50,246 nt of DNA, taken from Rubrobacter sp. (GTDB lineage: Bacteria; Actinomycetota; Rubrobacteria; Rubrobacterales; Rubrobacteraceae). Of the stretch, positions 17,052 to 24,869 are shown piece after piece. Position 1 is the first letter of the stretch; every line of letters begins with the position of its first letter. The position numbers and the translations under genes were made by a program. The notes beneath the pieces were generated by a model that did not search any database, was not told the DNA's origin, and saw only the letters and a program-made list of their open reading frames with translations. The stretch lies in contig JACDAR010000157.1 in NCBI GenBank assembly GCA_013695335.1, positions 1 through 50,246 on the forward strand, given 5' to 3'.

Positions 17052-18174
17052 CCGATCCCCTACCCTCTACCATGCCCTCGAACTCGGCGGCCTGAGCCTG
17101 ATGCGACGGGATGCCACAGAACAGCGAGCCGGCTAGCGCCATGTTCGCGCACCGCCGCCCGTTGGAGAGGACCGCCCTGCAACGACGCATGGTGGAGTCC
17201 TCGTCCGGCTCCCAGTCCTCTTCCTCGTCTTCAAACTCGATGGCCTGGCTCTCGGGCTTTATGTCTATCTTCCAATCCGTCAACTTGACGGCCAGCCTGG
17301 CGTTCTGCCCCTCGCGCCCTATAGCCAGCGAGAGCTGGTCGTCAGGGACGATGACCTCAGCCTGCTGCTCGTCCTCGTCCAGGTATACCTCGCGCACCCG
17401 CGCCGGGCTCAGGGCCTTCGCTATGAACCGCGCCGGGTCGGGGTCCCACTGGATGATGTCTATCTTCTCGTTCCGAAGCTCCGAGACCACGGCCCGCACC
17501 CGGCTCCCCCGCGGCCCGACACACGCGCCGACGGGGTCTATCCCCTGCTCCTTGGACCATACTGCAACCTTGGAGCGCAGCCCGGCCTCGCGGGCGACCG
17601 CCCGTATCTCAACGAGGCCGTCGTAGATCTCAGGCACTTCGAGTTCGAAGAGGCCCTTCAAGAGCCCTTCGTGACGCCGGCTCACGACGAGTCCGGGTCC
17701 ACGGCCCGGCTCCCGGATCTCGAGCAGGTACACCTTGATGCGCTGGCCGTTCTCGTAGCGTTCGTTGGAGACCTGCTCGCTGGCCGGCAGGATCGCCTCC
17801 ACCCTTCCGAGATCCACGAGCGTCATCCTGCGGTGCGCCTGCTGCACGATGCCGGTCACGATGTCGCCCATGCGCTCGCCGTACTCTTCGAGAAGCTGCT
17901 CGTTGTGGATCTCATTGAGGCGCTGCATGAAGTTCTGGCGCATCACGTACGCGGCCATGCGGGTGAAGTCCGCAGGCGTTATGTCCTGATCGTCGCGCAT
18001 GACCCGCAGGTCGCCGGTCTCCTCGTCAAAGATGACCCTTGCCTCTTCGTCGGCCTCGTCCCGGTTCAGGTACGCGGCAAGAAGAGACTCTTCGAGAACC
18101 CCCTTGACCGTCTCGAACGGTATTCCCTTGTCCGTCTCTATCTCTCTTAGAGCGGATAACAATGCAGTGTTCAT
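17044..18174 (-). CDS. nusA: Transcription factor NusA with C-terminal cysteine tail
   Basis: RNA polymerase factor for pausing, termination and antitermination. The N-terminal domain (1-100), S1 domain (about 104-170) and two KH domains (about 200-325, with GPRGSRVRAVVSEL and LAIGREGQNARLAVKLT) are typical of short Gram-positive NusA. After an acidic stretch the last 50 residues (327-376) form an unusual tail with Cys332, Cys342, Cys353 and His358 in a CRAVLSNGRRC context, likely a small zinc-binding unit. A separate ylxR gene, often found between nusA and infB, is absent. ATG start 4 bp after rimP. Confidence 0.96.
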   Translation of the reverse strand: MNTALLSALREIETDKGIPFETVKGVLEESLLAAYLNRDEADEEARVIFDEETGDLRVMRDDQDITPADFTRMAAYVMRQNFMQRLNEIHNEQLLEEYGERMGDIVTGIVQQAHRRMTLVDLGRVEAILPASEQVSNERYENGQRIKVYLLEIREPGRGPGLVVSRRHEGLLKGLFELEVPEIYDGLVEIRAVAREAGLRSKVAVWSKEQGIDPVGACVGPRGSRVRAVVSELRNEKIDIIQWDPDPARFIAKALSPARVREVYLDEDEQQAEVIVPDDQLSLAIGREGQNARLAVKLTDWKIDIKPESQAIEFEDEEEDWEPDEDSTMRRCRAVLSNGRRCANMALAGSLFCGIPSHQAQAAEFEGMVEGRGSDE

Positions 18175-18178
18175 CTGG

Positions 18179-18628
18179 TTATATGTCCTCCTTGAGGTTA
18201 GCCCTCGAGACGGAGCCGAACGCCATCTCCACCTCTGCTCCCCCCTCTGGGAGTTTTAATACGAATCCATCCTCATCTGTTCGTTCGATGATCCCCGTGA
18301 AGTTCCGCCGCCCATCCAGCGGCTCGACGGTTCTAACCTTCGCCTCCTTGCCAACGAAGCGCCTGAAGTGCTCCGGCTTCGTCAGCGGACGCTCGATGCC
18401 GGGTGAAGAAACCTCGATCATGCCGTCGTACCCTTCGTCCTCAAGCGACGGAGACACTGCGGATACCACCCGCGAACAGAACTCGTGGTCAACCGGCCCG
18501 TCCGTCCGGTCGACCAGAATCGTCAGCAGCGGCCCACCCGAAAACCGGGCGTCCACAAGCTCAGCCCCATCGGGCAGCGAAGCCTCGACCACCTGCGTAA
18601 TTTTCTCCAGTTCCGCCGTCTCTCTCAC
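18179..18628 (-). CDS. rimP: Ribosome maturation factor RimP
   Basis: Needed for early 30S assembly. The 149-residue protein shows LPDGAELVDARFSGG near 18-32, the VSSPGIERPLTKPEHFRRFVG signature near 73-93, and a C-terminal SH3-like domain. It heads the operon rimP-nusA-infB-ylxP-rbfA-nrnA-truB-ribF-rpsO-pnp. The GTG at 18628 has only a GAAGAAG directly before it. The T-tract of an intrinsic terminator ends just 14 bases upstream of the start, so expression of the whole operon probably depends on read-through of that leader terminator. Confidence 0.93.
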   Translation of the reverse strand: MRETAELEKITQVVEASLPDGAELVDARFSGGPLLTILVDRTDGPVDHEFCSRVVSAVSPSLEDEGYDGMIEVSSPGIERPLTKPEHFRRFVGKEAKVRTVEPLDGRRNFTGIIERTDEDGFVLKLPEGGAEVEMAFGSVSRANLKEDI

Positions 18629-18642
18629 CTTCTTCGAGCGAT

Positions 18643-18747
18643 AAAAAAAGCAACGGGTCCGAGGACCCCTTGCTCACGTACAGCGGTAACCATTCTACAT
18701 CAGAGTATGTAGGTTACAAGGTAACGGGTGTCCAGCAGATCACACCC
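18643..18747 (-). terminator. Leader with intrinsic terminator before rimP-nusA
   Basis: On the minus strand the leader forms in order: a 6-bp stem GGGTGT/ACACCC (18726-18747); a 5-bp stem at 18713-18725; a longer stem at 18686-18717 (GTAAC/GTTAC outside, CTACAT/ATGTAG inside); and a GC-rich hairpin at 18650-18673 followed by seven T (18643-18649). The segment 18713-18717 can pair with either 18686-18690 or 18721-18725, so two of the stems exclude each other. The terminator ends 14 bases before rimP. This has the layout of a transcription attenuator. In Bacillus subtilis the same operon is autoregulated by NusA-dependent termination in its leader. Confidence 0.6.
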
Positions 18748-18874
18748 CAACGTATACGTGCAACAGTCAGCGTAGCCACAACAAGTGGCCTTGTGGGGTG
18801 CGCGCTCATGTACTCAAGCGTACAATACCCGAAGGGCGAATAGCAGCGAGCTTAGCAAATCGAAGGGAGGCTCC

Positions 18875-19333
18875 ATGAGCGAAGCCGCCAGCACGGAGTT
18901 CACTACCGAGGAGCTTTTGTTACAGGCCCAGGGAAATGCGGCGGCCTTTGTCCTCACTACGATCTCTTACTTGAAGGAGCGTGGCCTGACAGTAGAAGAC
19001 TTCGTAGAGTTTTTCGGAAGCCAGTTTGCGCCCGGCTGGGACGAGCTACGTGGACAGCCGGTCTTGGACATCGCGCGGACGGTAGCCATGAACGCGGTCT
19101 CAGTAGGCTGTACGTTGGGCTCGCTCTCGGGAGATGACGCGCGCGTCGAGTTGCTCATAAGGGGGTGGCCGGCGGCGGAAGATATCTCACGTATCCTGGG
19201 GTTGAAGCGAAACGCTGGCGACGCCATGTGGGACAGTTTCCATCCCATTATGGAGCGCATTGGCATTCACTACGCCTGGCGACGCGAGGATGGTACGGTG
19301 AAACTAATCTTCGAACACGAAAGCACAGAGTAA
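18875..19333 (+). CDS. Uncharacterised protein, only plus-strand gene
   Basis: A 152-residue soluble acidic protein of unknown function. The ATG at 18875 follows an excellent ribosome-binding site (GAAGGGAGG at 18862-18870); an in-frame start further upstream has none. Predicted structure is helical at the N-terminus (ELLLQAQGNAAAFVLTTISYLKERG) and mixed alpha/beta in the C-terminal half (VELLIRGWPAAEDISRILGL, then IHYAWRREDGTVKLIFE). This loosely recalls small ligand-binding or hydrolase-like domains, but I cannot name a family. It is divergent from rimP and convergent with ispG, interrupting two core operons. Codon use resembles its neighbours. No signal peptide or membrane segment. Confidence 0.85.
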   Translation: MSEAASTEFTTEELLLQAQGNAAAFVLTTISYLKERGLTVEDFVEFFGSQFAPGWDELRGQPVLDIARTVAMNAVSVGCTLGSLSGDDARVELLIRGWPAAEDISRILGLKRNAGDAMWDSFHPIMERIGIHYAWRREDGTVKLIFEHESTE

Positions 19334-19336
19334 CAG

Positions 19337-19358
19337 GCGTTCACACACGCTTGAACGC
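19337..19358 (+). terminator. Weak hairpin after the plus-strand gene
   Basis: A 7-bp stem GCGTTCA/TGAACGC with an 8-base loop starts 4 bases after the stop codon of the orphan gene. No T-tract follows, so it may be a weak or factor-assisted terminator between the convergent genes. Next to it, near 19364-19398, a sequence ATCGGTT..CCCAACAA occurs twice in tandem. Confidence 0.3.
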
Positions 19359-19431
19359 GCTCCAGATCGGTTGACCCAACAAATCGGTTCCCAACAAATA
19401 ATGGCCAGATGCCTGAACCTGACGACTGTTA

Positions 19432-20505
19432 CTACTTCCAGCCGTCCCTGGTTATCTCCTCGAAGAGGGCGTCGTAGATCTCGTCGCGGCCGACTTTTCT
19501 GAGCGGCTGGCCTTTGGAGAAGATCACACCGTCGTCCTTGCCCCCGGCCACGCCGTAATCCGCGTCGCGGGCCTCGCCGGGGCCGTTGACTATGCAGCCC
19601 ATCACGGCGACCGTGAAATGGTCCTCGTAGTGCTTGAGTCCCTCTTCGACCTGGGCGGCCATCCCGATCACGTCGAAGCCCAGCGTGCGGGCGCAGCTCG
19701 GGCAGGCGATCACGTTCGGTCCGCGATGCCTGAGGTCGAGACACGAGAGGATGTGGTAAGCGACAGGTATCTCCTCCACCGGATCCTCAGCCAGCGAGAT
19801 GCGAATGGTATCCCCGATGCCATACGGAAGGAGCTGTCCCAATGCCGCCGCGCTCTTGATAGAGCCAGGTAGTTTCGTTCCGGCCTCTGTGACGCCGAGG
19901 TGCAGCGGGGCGTCGGAATGCTCGCGGAATTTCCTGTTCGCCTCGACCATCTCGGGTACGTGGCTGGCCTTGAGGGAGACCTTGAAGTTGGTGAAGCCCA
20001 TGTCCTCGGCGATCTCGACCTTGTGCAGCGCGCTCGCCACGAGCGCCTCGTGCTTGGGCAGGTTCCAGAAACGCTTCTCCACGGAGCCGGAGTTCACGCC
20101 GATGCGCATGGCGACGCCGGTCTCCCTGCACTTCTCGATGACCTGCTGGTAACGGGCGTCTGTGCCGATGTTGCCAGGGTTGATGCGCACGCACGCGGCC
20201 CCGGCTTCGGCTGCGCCGAGCGCCATGCGGTAGTCGAAGTGGATGTCGGCGATCAGGGGCACGGGGCTGCGCCACACTACCTCTTTGAAACCCTTGAGCG
20301 CCTTCGAGCCGTTCACCGAGACGCGCACGAGGTCTGCCCCGGCTGCGTTCAGGTCGTACACCTGTTGAACCGTCGCCTCGACATCGTGGGTCGGGGTGTT
20401 TGTCATCGACTGAACGGCTACCTGAGCTCCGCCGCCAATCGGCACGTCGCCCACCATGATCTGGCGGCTCGTCACCGGACGTTCCTGTATCGTTGCCTCT
20501 GTCAT
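19432..20505 (-). CDS. ispG: 4-hydroxy-3-methylbut-2-en-1-yl diphosphate synthase
   Basis: Iron-sulfur enzyme of the MEP isoprenoid pathway, converting MEcPP to HMBPP. The 357 residues form the TIM-barrel part (DIHFDYRMALGA, VRINPGNIG) and the C-terminal reductase-like part with the cluster ligands in ACPSCART and VMGCIVNGPGEA. It lacks the extra domain of plant and some bacterial enzymes. It lies in line with rseP and dxr, so two MEP-pathway genes flank the site-2 protease, a frequent dxr-rseP-ispG order in Gram-positive bacteria. ATG start 40 bp after the rseP stop. Confidence 0.96.
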   Translation of the reverse strand: MTEATIQERPVTSRQIMVGDVPIGGGAQVAVQSMTNTPTHDVEATVQQVYDLNAAGADLVRVSVNGSKALKGFKEVVWRSPVPLIADIHFDYRMALGAAEAGAACVRINPGNIGTDARYQQVIEKCRETGVAMRIGVNSGSVEKRFWNLPKHEALVASALHKVEIAEDMGFTNFKVSLKASHVPEMVEANRKFREHSDAPLHLGVTEAGTKLPGSIKSAAALGQLLPYGIGDTIRISLAEDPVEEIPVAYHILSCLDLRHRGPNVIACPSCARTLGFDVIGMAAQVEEGLKHYEDHFTVAVMGCIVNGPGEARDADYGVAGGKDDGVIFSKGQPLRKVGRDEIYDALFEEITRDGWK

Positions 20506-20545
20506 CTGTGCCAGATCCCTCCGAAGCTTTCTATGTAGTTAGAGT

Positions 20546-21613
20546 CTACTCTCGGATGAACGGTTGTCCCGTAAAGAGTTTACTAAGGTCTGCGTAAGTT
20601 GCGAACAGGAACAACGCTAGGACCAGCGCTATCCCGAACGCCGCAACTTTCCCCATAGTCTCGGGCTTCACCGGACGCCCCATAACCTTCTCAGCCCCGA
20701 TGAACAGCAGATGCCCGCCGTCCAGCGGCAAAAGCGGCAACAGGTTGAACAGGGCAAGGTTGAGGCTGATGAGCGCCAGTAATTGCGGGAAGAAACCCTG
20801 GCGCACGGACTCGCTGCCGACAGCGGCGATGCCAACGGGACCGGAGACGTTCTTCTGCAAGCTACGCTCTCCGGTCACCAGATCCCCGACGAACCCGCCG
20901 AGAAGACCAGTTATCTTCACCACCTGCTTCACGGCGAGCCCCGTGGATTCTATCGGCCCGAAGGTCTTCTTGATCGGCACTGGCTGCACGCCCACGAGCG
21001 CCCGGCTCTTGTCGTTCGGGTCGGAGCCCAGCTCACCCGAGAAAGTCTTCTCTGCTCCATCCCGCCTCACAACTACCTCGACCGGGTCTCCTGGCTTGCG
21101 GTGGCCCACGACTTTCTGGAACTCCCGCCACTTCCCGACGCGTTGTCCGGCCACGGAGACCACCTGATCCCCTGGCTGTATTCCAGCCTCGGCGGCGAAG
21201 GATTTGGGGATGACCTTGTCCACTTCCGTCGTCGCGCCAGTGATGATCCCCGAGAACATGAACACGCCAGCAAGAATCAGTACGGCCGCCACGAGGTTGG
21301 CGAATGGACCGGCGAAGATTATGAGCGCCCGCCGCCACGGCGCTTTCGCCGGGTACGTGTCCGGCCCGAGGTCGCTCCTGTCAACCCCGACGCTCGTCAT
21401 GCCCTCCATCCCGGCGAGTTTGGCGAAGCCGCCGAGCAGGATGATGCGCAACGAGTACACGGTCTTCCCTATCTTCTTCTTGAAGATGGCAGGTCCGAAG
21501 CCGACGCCGAATTCGGGGACGCGGACGCCGAGGGCTTTGGCCGTGAGCATGTGCCCGAGCTCGTGGATAACGATCAGGAGTATCAGGCCGAGTATGGCAA
21601 CGATGACCGTCAT
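20546..21613 (-). CDS. rseP: Site-2 membrane metalloprotease RseP
   Basis: Intramembrane zinc protease that cleaves membrane-spanning substrates such as anti-sigma factors or signal-peptide remnants. The zinc motif HELGH is at 17-21 in the first membrane helix. A single PDZ domain lies in the middle (AGIQPGDQVVSVAGQRVGKW). The second active-site motif NLLPLLPLDGGHLL is near 305-318, and a final membrane helix follows. The 355-residue length is usual for Gram-positive RasP-type enzymes. The ATG overlaps the dxr stop by 4 bp (ATGA), so the pair is translationally coupled. Confidence 0.95.
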   Translation of the reverse strand: MTVIVAILGLILLIVIHELGHMLTAKALGVRVPEFGVGFGPAIFKKKIGKTVYSLRIILLGGFAKLAGMEGMTSVGVDRSDLGPDTYPAKAPWRRALIIFAGPFANLVAAVLILAGVFMFSGIITGATTEVDKVIPKSFAAEAGIQPGDQVVSVAGQRVGKWREFQKVVGHRKPGDPVEVVVRRDGAEKTFSGELGSDPNDKSRALVGVQPVPIKKTFGPIESTGLAVKQVVKITGLLGGFVGDLVTGERSLQKNVSGPVGIAAVGSESVRQGFFPQLLALISLNLALFNLLPLLPLDGGHLLFIGAEKVMGRPVKPETMGKVAAFGIALVLALFLFATYADLSKLFTGQPFIRE

Positions 21614-22749
21614 CGCGCCGCGACCTCCGCTGTCAATCTCTCAGCCTCACCACGGGACCAGCGGTCCACTGCCTCTATGGCCTCCATGCTGTCCATGTTT
21701 CCTTCCTGCGTGACACGTTCGAGGACATCCTCGATAACGCCTGCGATCCGGGGAAAGTTTATCCTGCGGTCAAGAAACGCCTGCACGGCGACCTCATTGG
21801 CGGCGTTCAACGCGATGGGATGCGCTCCGCCCGCACGACCGGCTTCCACCGCGAGCGGCAGGCACCGGAACACATCGCTCCTTGGTTCCTGGAACGTCCA
21901 CGACGCATCGCCGAATCCCACCCGCTTCGCCCCCACGTCCACGCGCTCCGGATACGACATCCCCCAGGCTATCGGAATCCGCATGTCGGGCAAAGCAGCG
22001 TGCAGTATGGCGGAGCCATCCGTGAGCAGCACGCCCCCATGCACCACCGACTGGCGGTGGATCACGACCTTCACATCGTCGTAAGAAACTCCAAACAGAT
22101 GGTGCGCCTCGATGACTTCGAGACCCTTGTTCATCATGGTGGCTGAGTCGATGGTGATCTTACGCCCCATCTCCCAAGTCGGGTGCTTGAGCGCGTCCTC
22201 GGGCCCCGCAGCATCCAGCCGCTCCGCCTCGAACTCGTAGAACGGCCCCCCCGAAGCCGTCAGCAGGATCTCCGATACCTCGCCTTCCCGCCCCTCCAGA
22301 CACTGGTAGATCGCCGAATGCTCGGAGTCCACGGGTATTATATGGTTGTCGCCTGCGAGGGTGTTCACCCAGTCTCCCCCCGCAACCAGCGACTCTTTGT
22401 TGGCGAGGGCGAGGCGATTTCCCGCCTTCAATGCCGCCACGGTGGCAGCGAGGCCGGCAAACCCGACTATGCCGTTGAGGACTATGTCCGCTGGAACTTC
22501 GGCCAGGTTGCGAGCTGAGCCTGGGCCGGTGATGACTTCGGCTTTCGTGTCTCCGAGCGCGGAAGATTCGCCGTTTTCCAGGGCGACGTAGTCGGAATGG
22601 AATTCGGTGGCCTGTTGCTGGAGCAGGTTCGCGTTCGAGCTGGCTGAGAGGCCGACTATCTCGAAGAGATCCGGATGCGCCCGCACGACATCGAGGGCCT
22701 GACGGCCGATGCTGCCTGTGGAGCCAAGGATGGTGACGCGGCGCGTCAC
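21610..22749 (-). CDS. dxr: 1-deoxy-D-xylulose 5-phosphate reductoisomerase
   Basis: NADPH enzyme that commits carbon to the MEP isoprenoid pathway. The NADPH-binding ILGSTGSIGRQALDVV is at 7-22, NKESLVAGG near 117, and the flexible catalytic loop with metal ligands follows (VDSEHSAIYQCLEG; then TASGGPF). Length of 379 residues is normal. GTG start. It is followed by rseP with a 4-bp overlap and preceded by cdsA, part of the run frr-uppS-cdsA-dxr-rseP-ispG. Confidence 0.96.
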   Translation of the reverse strand: MTRRVTILGSTGSIGRQALDVVRAHPDLFEIVGLSASSNANLLQQQATEFHSDYVALENGESSALGDTKAEVITGPGSARNLAEVPADIVLNGIVGFAGLAATVAALKAGNRLALANKESLVAGGDWVNTLAGDNHIIPVDSEHSAIYQCLEGREGEVSEILLTASGGPFYEFEAERLDAAGPEDALKHPTWEMGRKITIDSATMMNKGLEVIEAHHLFGVSYDDVKVVIHRQSVVHGGVLLTDGSAILHAALPDMRIPIAWGMSYPERVDVGAKRVGFGDASWTFQEPRSDVFRCLPLAVEAGRAGGAHPIALNAANEVAVQAFLDRRINFPRIAGVIEDVLERVTQEGNMDSMEAIEAVDRWSRGEAERLTAEVAAR

Positions 22750-22774
22750 GGGTGGGTGTTTTCGGTGGGCAATC

Positions 22775-23545
22775 TCATATAAAGAGGAGTACGTAGTATA
22801 CAGCGGGCGCGGTAAACAGGAGGCTGTCTATGCGGTCGAGGATGCCGCCGTGGCCGGGGAGCAGGGTGCCGAGATCCTTGATATCCAGGATGCGTTTCAG
22901 GATGGACTCGAAAAGGTCTCCAGTCTGGGAGAAAAAGGAGATCGCGATGCCCGCGAGCGCGGCGCCTGGTATAGAAAAGGCGAGAAACTGGTGGGCGATC
23001 CAACCGACTACAAGCATAGTCATCAAAAGCCCCCCGATGGCGCCCTCGACTGTCTTGTTCGGGCTGAGGGTCGGGAAAAGCGGGTGCCGTCCCGCCAGAC
23101 GGCCAGCGAAATACGCGCCGGAATCGGAGATCCAGGGTCCAGTAACCACCACGAGGGCGAGGACTACGCGATCCGAGGACCCGGAGATCAAACCGAGGTG
23201 GGCGAGCGAAGCCCCAACCCAGATGGACATCAGCAGGATGGCCAGCAGCGCCCTTAGCGTGCGCGTCTGGGGCAAGCCCGTCAGCCAGAACAAAGCCCAC
23301 GGCAGCGAGAAGCAAACCCCGGCCATGATCCCGGTGACCTCGTAGGGGATGGAGAGGAGCACAGGGAACGCGCCCGCACCGAGCGCCGCAAGAAACGGCA
23401 GCGGCTTGAGGGCGCGGGAAAGTTCGTATGCGGCGATGCCCACGACGACCAGGATCAGGGCGTAGACGGCGAGTGGACCGACGATGATCGCCCCGAGAAC
23501 GATCGGGGCCAGAGCCAGGGCGGTGACGGTGCGCCACTGGAGCAA
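22775..23545 (-). CDS. cdsA: Phosphatidate cytidylyltransferase
   Basis: Membrane enzyme that makes CDP-diacylglycerol for phospholipid synthesis. The 256-residue polytopic protein has about seven membrane segments. It carries the conserved TLSPNKTVEGAIGG segment and the family signature KRILDIKDLGTLLPGHGG followed by DRIDSLLF near the C-terminus. TTG start. It follows uppS by about 11 bp, the standard uppS-cdsA pairing. Confidence 0.94.
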   Translation of the reverse strand: MLQWRTVTALALAPIVLGAIIVGPLAVYALILVVVGIAAYELSRALKPLPFLAALGAGAFPVLLSIPYEVTGIMAGVCFSLPWALFWLTGLPQTRTLRALLAILLMSIWVGASLAHLGLISGSSDRVVLALVVVTGPWISDSGAYFAGRLAGRHPLFPTLSPNKTVEGAIGGLLMTMLVVGWIAHQFLAFSIPGAALAGIAISFFSQTGDLFESILKRILDIKDLGTLLPGHGGILDRIDSLLFTAPAVYYVLLFI

Positions 23546-23556
23546 ATCTGGCGCTC

Positions 23557-24297
23557 CTACACGCCGCCGCGGCGCCTGGACCGGGCTGCGAACGACTCGA
23601 TGGCCCGCCGGAACTCGTCGGTGGAGAAGTCGGGCCAGAGCGTTTCCGTGACGTAGAACTCGGCGTAGGCTATCTGCCAGAGCAGGAAATTGGAGACCCG
23701 AAGCTCGCCGCTCGTCCGGATCACCAGGTCAACCTCGGGGGCTTCGGGGGCATACAGGTATCGGGCGAACGTCTCCTCATCCACGTCTTCCGGGTCGAGG
23801 CCCGCTGAGATCATACGCCGCGCCGCATCCACTATCTCGCTGCGCCCACCGTAATTCAGGGCGACGTACACGTCGAGCTTGTCGTTGGCGGCGGTGAGCG
23901 CCTCAGCCTCCCTGATGGCTGCCTGCACGGATTCAGGCAGCTTCTCCCTACGCCCCAGGAACCTCAGCCTGGCGCCGCGCTCGTTCAACTCTGGAACTTT
24001 GCCCTTCGCGGTTTCGAGAAACAGCGACATCAGGGTGCTTACTTCGGTCTCCGGTCGCGCCCAGTTCTCGGTTGAGAAGGCGTACAGGGTGAGCGTCTCG
24101 ACGCCGAGCTCTCCTGCCGTCTCCAGGAGAGGGGTGAGAACCCTGACGCCCGCGCGATGGCCTGCGGCACGGGGCAGCCATCGGGCCTTCGCCCATCGCC
24201 CGTTGCCGTCCATGATGACCGCAACGTGGCGCGGCGTGCGCCGGGCTTCTATGGGGGTGAGCACACGCTCGTGCCGCCCCGCCGGACGTTCTCGCAC
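23557..24297 (-). CDS. uppS: Isoprenyl (undecaprenyl) diphosphate synthase
   Basis: Cis-prenyltransferase that makes the lipid carrier for cell wall synthesis. Key features are HVAVIMDGNGRWAKAR near 24-39 (catalytic Asp), the YAFSTENWARP segment near 77-87 and the C-terminal LVIRTSGELRVSNFLLWQIAYAE region. The 246-residue length is normal; product chain length cannot be read from sequence. It lies between frr and cdsA, linking isoprenoid and phospholipid genes. Confidence 0.94.
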   Translation of the reverse strand: MRERPAGRHERVLTPIEARRTPRHVAVIMDGNGRWAKARWLPRAAGHRAGVRVLTPLLETAGELGVETLTLYAFSTENWARPETEVSTLMSLFLETAKGKVPELNERGARLRFLGRREKLPESVQAAIREAEALTAANDKLDVYVALNYGGRSEIVDAARRMISAGLDPEDVDEETFARYLYAPEAPEVDLVIRTSGELRVSNFLLWQIAYAEFYVTETLWPDFSTDEFRRAIESFAARSRRRGGV

Positions 24298-24309
24298 AGG
24301 TTCCAGGGC

Positions 24310-24867
24310 TCAGACCTCCAGAAGCTCGGATTCTTTTTCCGAAAGGGCGGAGTCTATGCGTTTGACGTACCTGTCAGTGAGATTCTGCAGCTCGGCCTCG
24401 GCCCTGTGCTCGTCGTCTTCGGAGACCTCGCCCATCTTCTTCAGCTCGTGTACGTCCCGCATCTCGTCGCGCCGCACGTTGCGAACCGCGACCCGCCCCT
24501 CTTCGGACATGCTCCTGGCAAGACGGATCAACTCCCTACGGCGTTCCTCAGTCAGCTCTGGGATGGGGAGGCGCAGGATCTTGCCGTCGTTCTGCGGGTT
24601 CAGCCCGATGTCCGAGTTGATTATTGCGCGCTCGATGTCCTTCAAGGAGTTTGGGTCGAACGGCGTGACGGTCAGCAGCCTCGGCTCCGGGGCTCCGATG
24701 TTGGCCACGCTCCGAAGCGCCATGCGCGTGCCGTAGGCTTCAACCTCGATGCGGTCGAGGATCGCCGGGTTCGCCCTCCCCGTGCGGATGCTCCCAAACT
24801 CCCGCCGCACGGAGTCAACGGCGCCACGCATCCGGCTCTCGGCATCCGTAAGGTCGATGTTCTCCAT
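24310..24867 (-). CDS. frr: Ribosome recycling factor
   Basis: Splits the post-termination ribosome together with EF-G. The ATG at 24867 has AAGGAG about 7 bases upstream and gives the standard 185-residue protein: a three-helix bundle with FGSIRTGRANPAILDRIEVEAYG near 21-43, LLTVTPFD near 70, LRLPIPELTEERRRELI near 105-120, and a final helix. The frame is open further upstream, inside pyrH, but that extension is not protein-like for this family. It follows pyrH by 2 bp. Confidence 0.96.
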   Translation of the reverse strand: MENIDLTDAESRMRGAVDSVRREFGSIRTGRANPAILDRIEVEAYGTRMALRSVANIGAPEPRLLTVTPFDPNSLKDIERAIINSDIGLNPQNDGKILRLPIPELTEERRRELIRLARSMSEEGRVAVRNVRRDEMRDVHELKKMGEVSEDDEHRAEAELQNLTDRYVKRIDSALSEKESELLEV

Positions 24868-24869
24868 CT

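Noticed and set aside
16077..17288. Long plus-strand open frame of 403 codons
   Set aside because: Antisense to infB and the nusA end; no recognisable domain.
18643..18747. T-box riboswitch before rimP (GGTTACCGC followed by a terminator)
   Set aside because: The leader is too short for a T-box stem I and specifier loop, the motif has an extra base relative to the T-box consensus, and rimP-nusA is not an amino acid gene set.
20783..22084. Long plus-strand open frame of 433 codons
   Set aside because: It lies exactly antisense to rseP and dxr, which have full motifs; long antisense frames are expected in GC-rich DNA.
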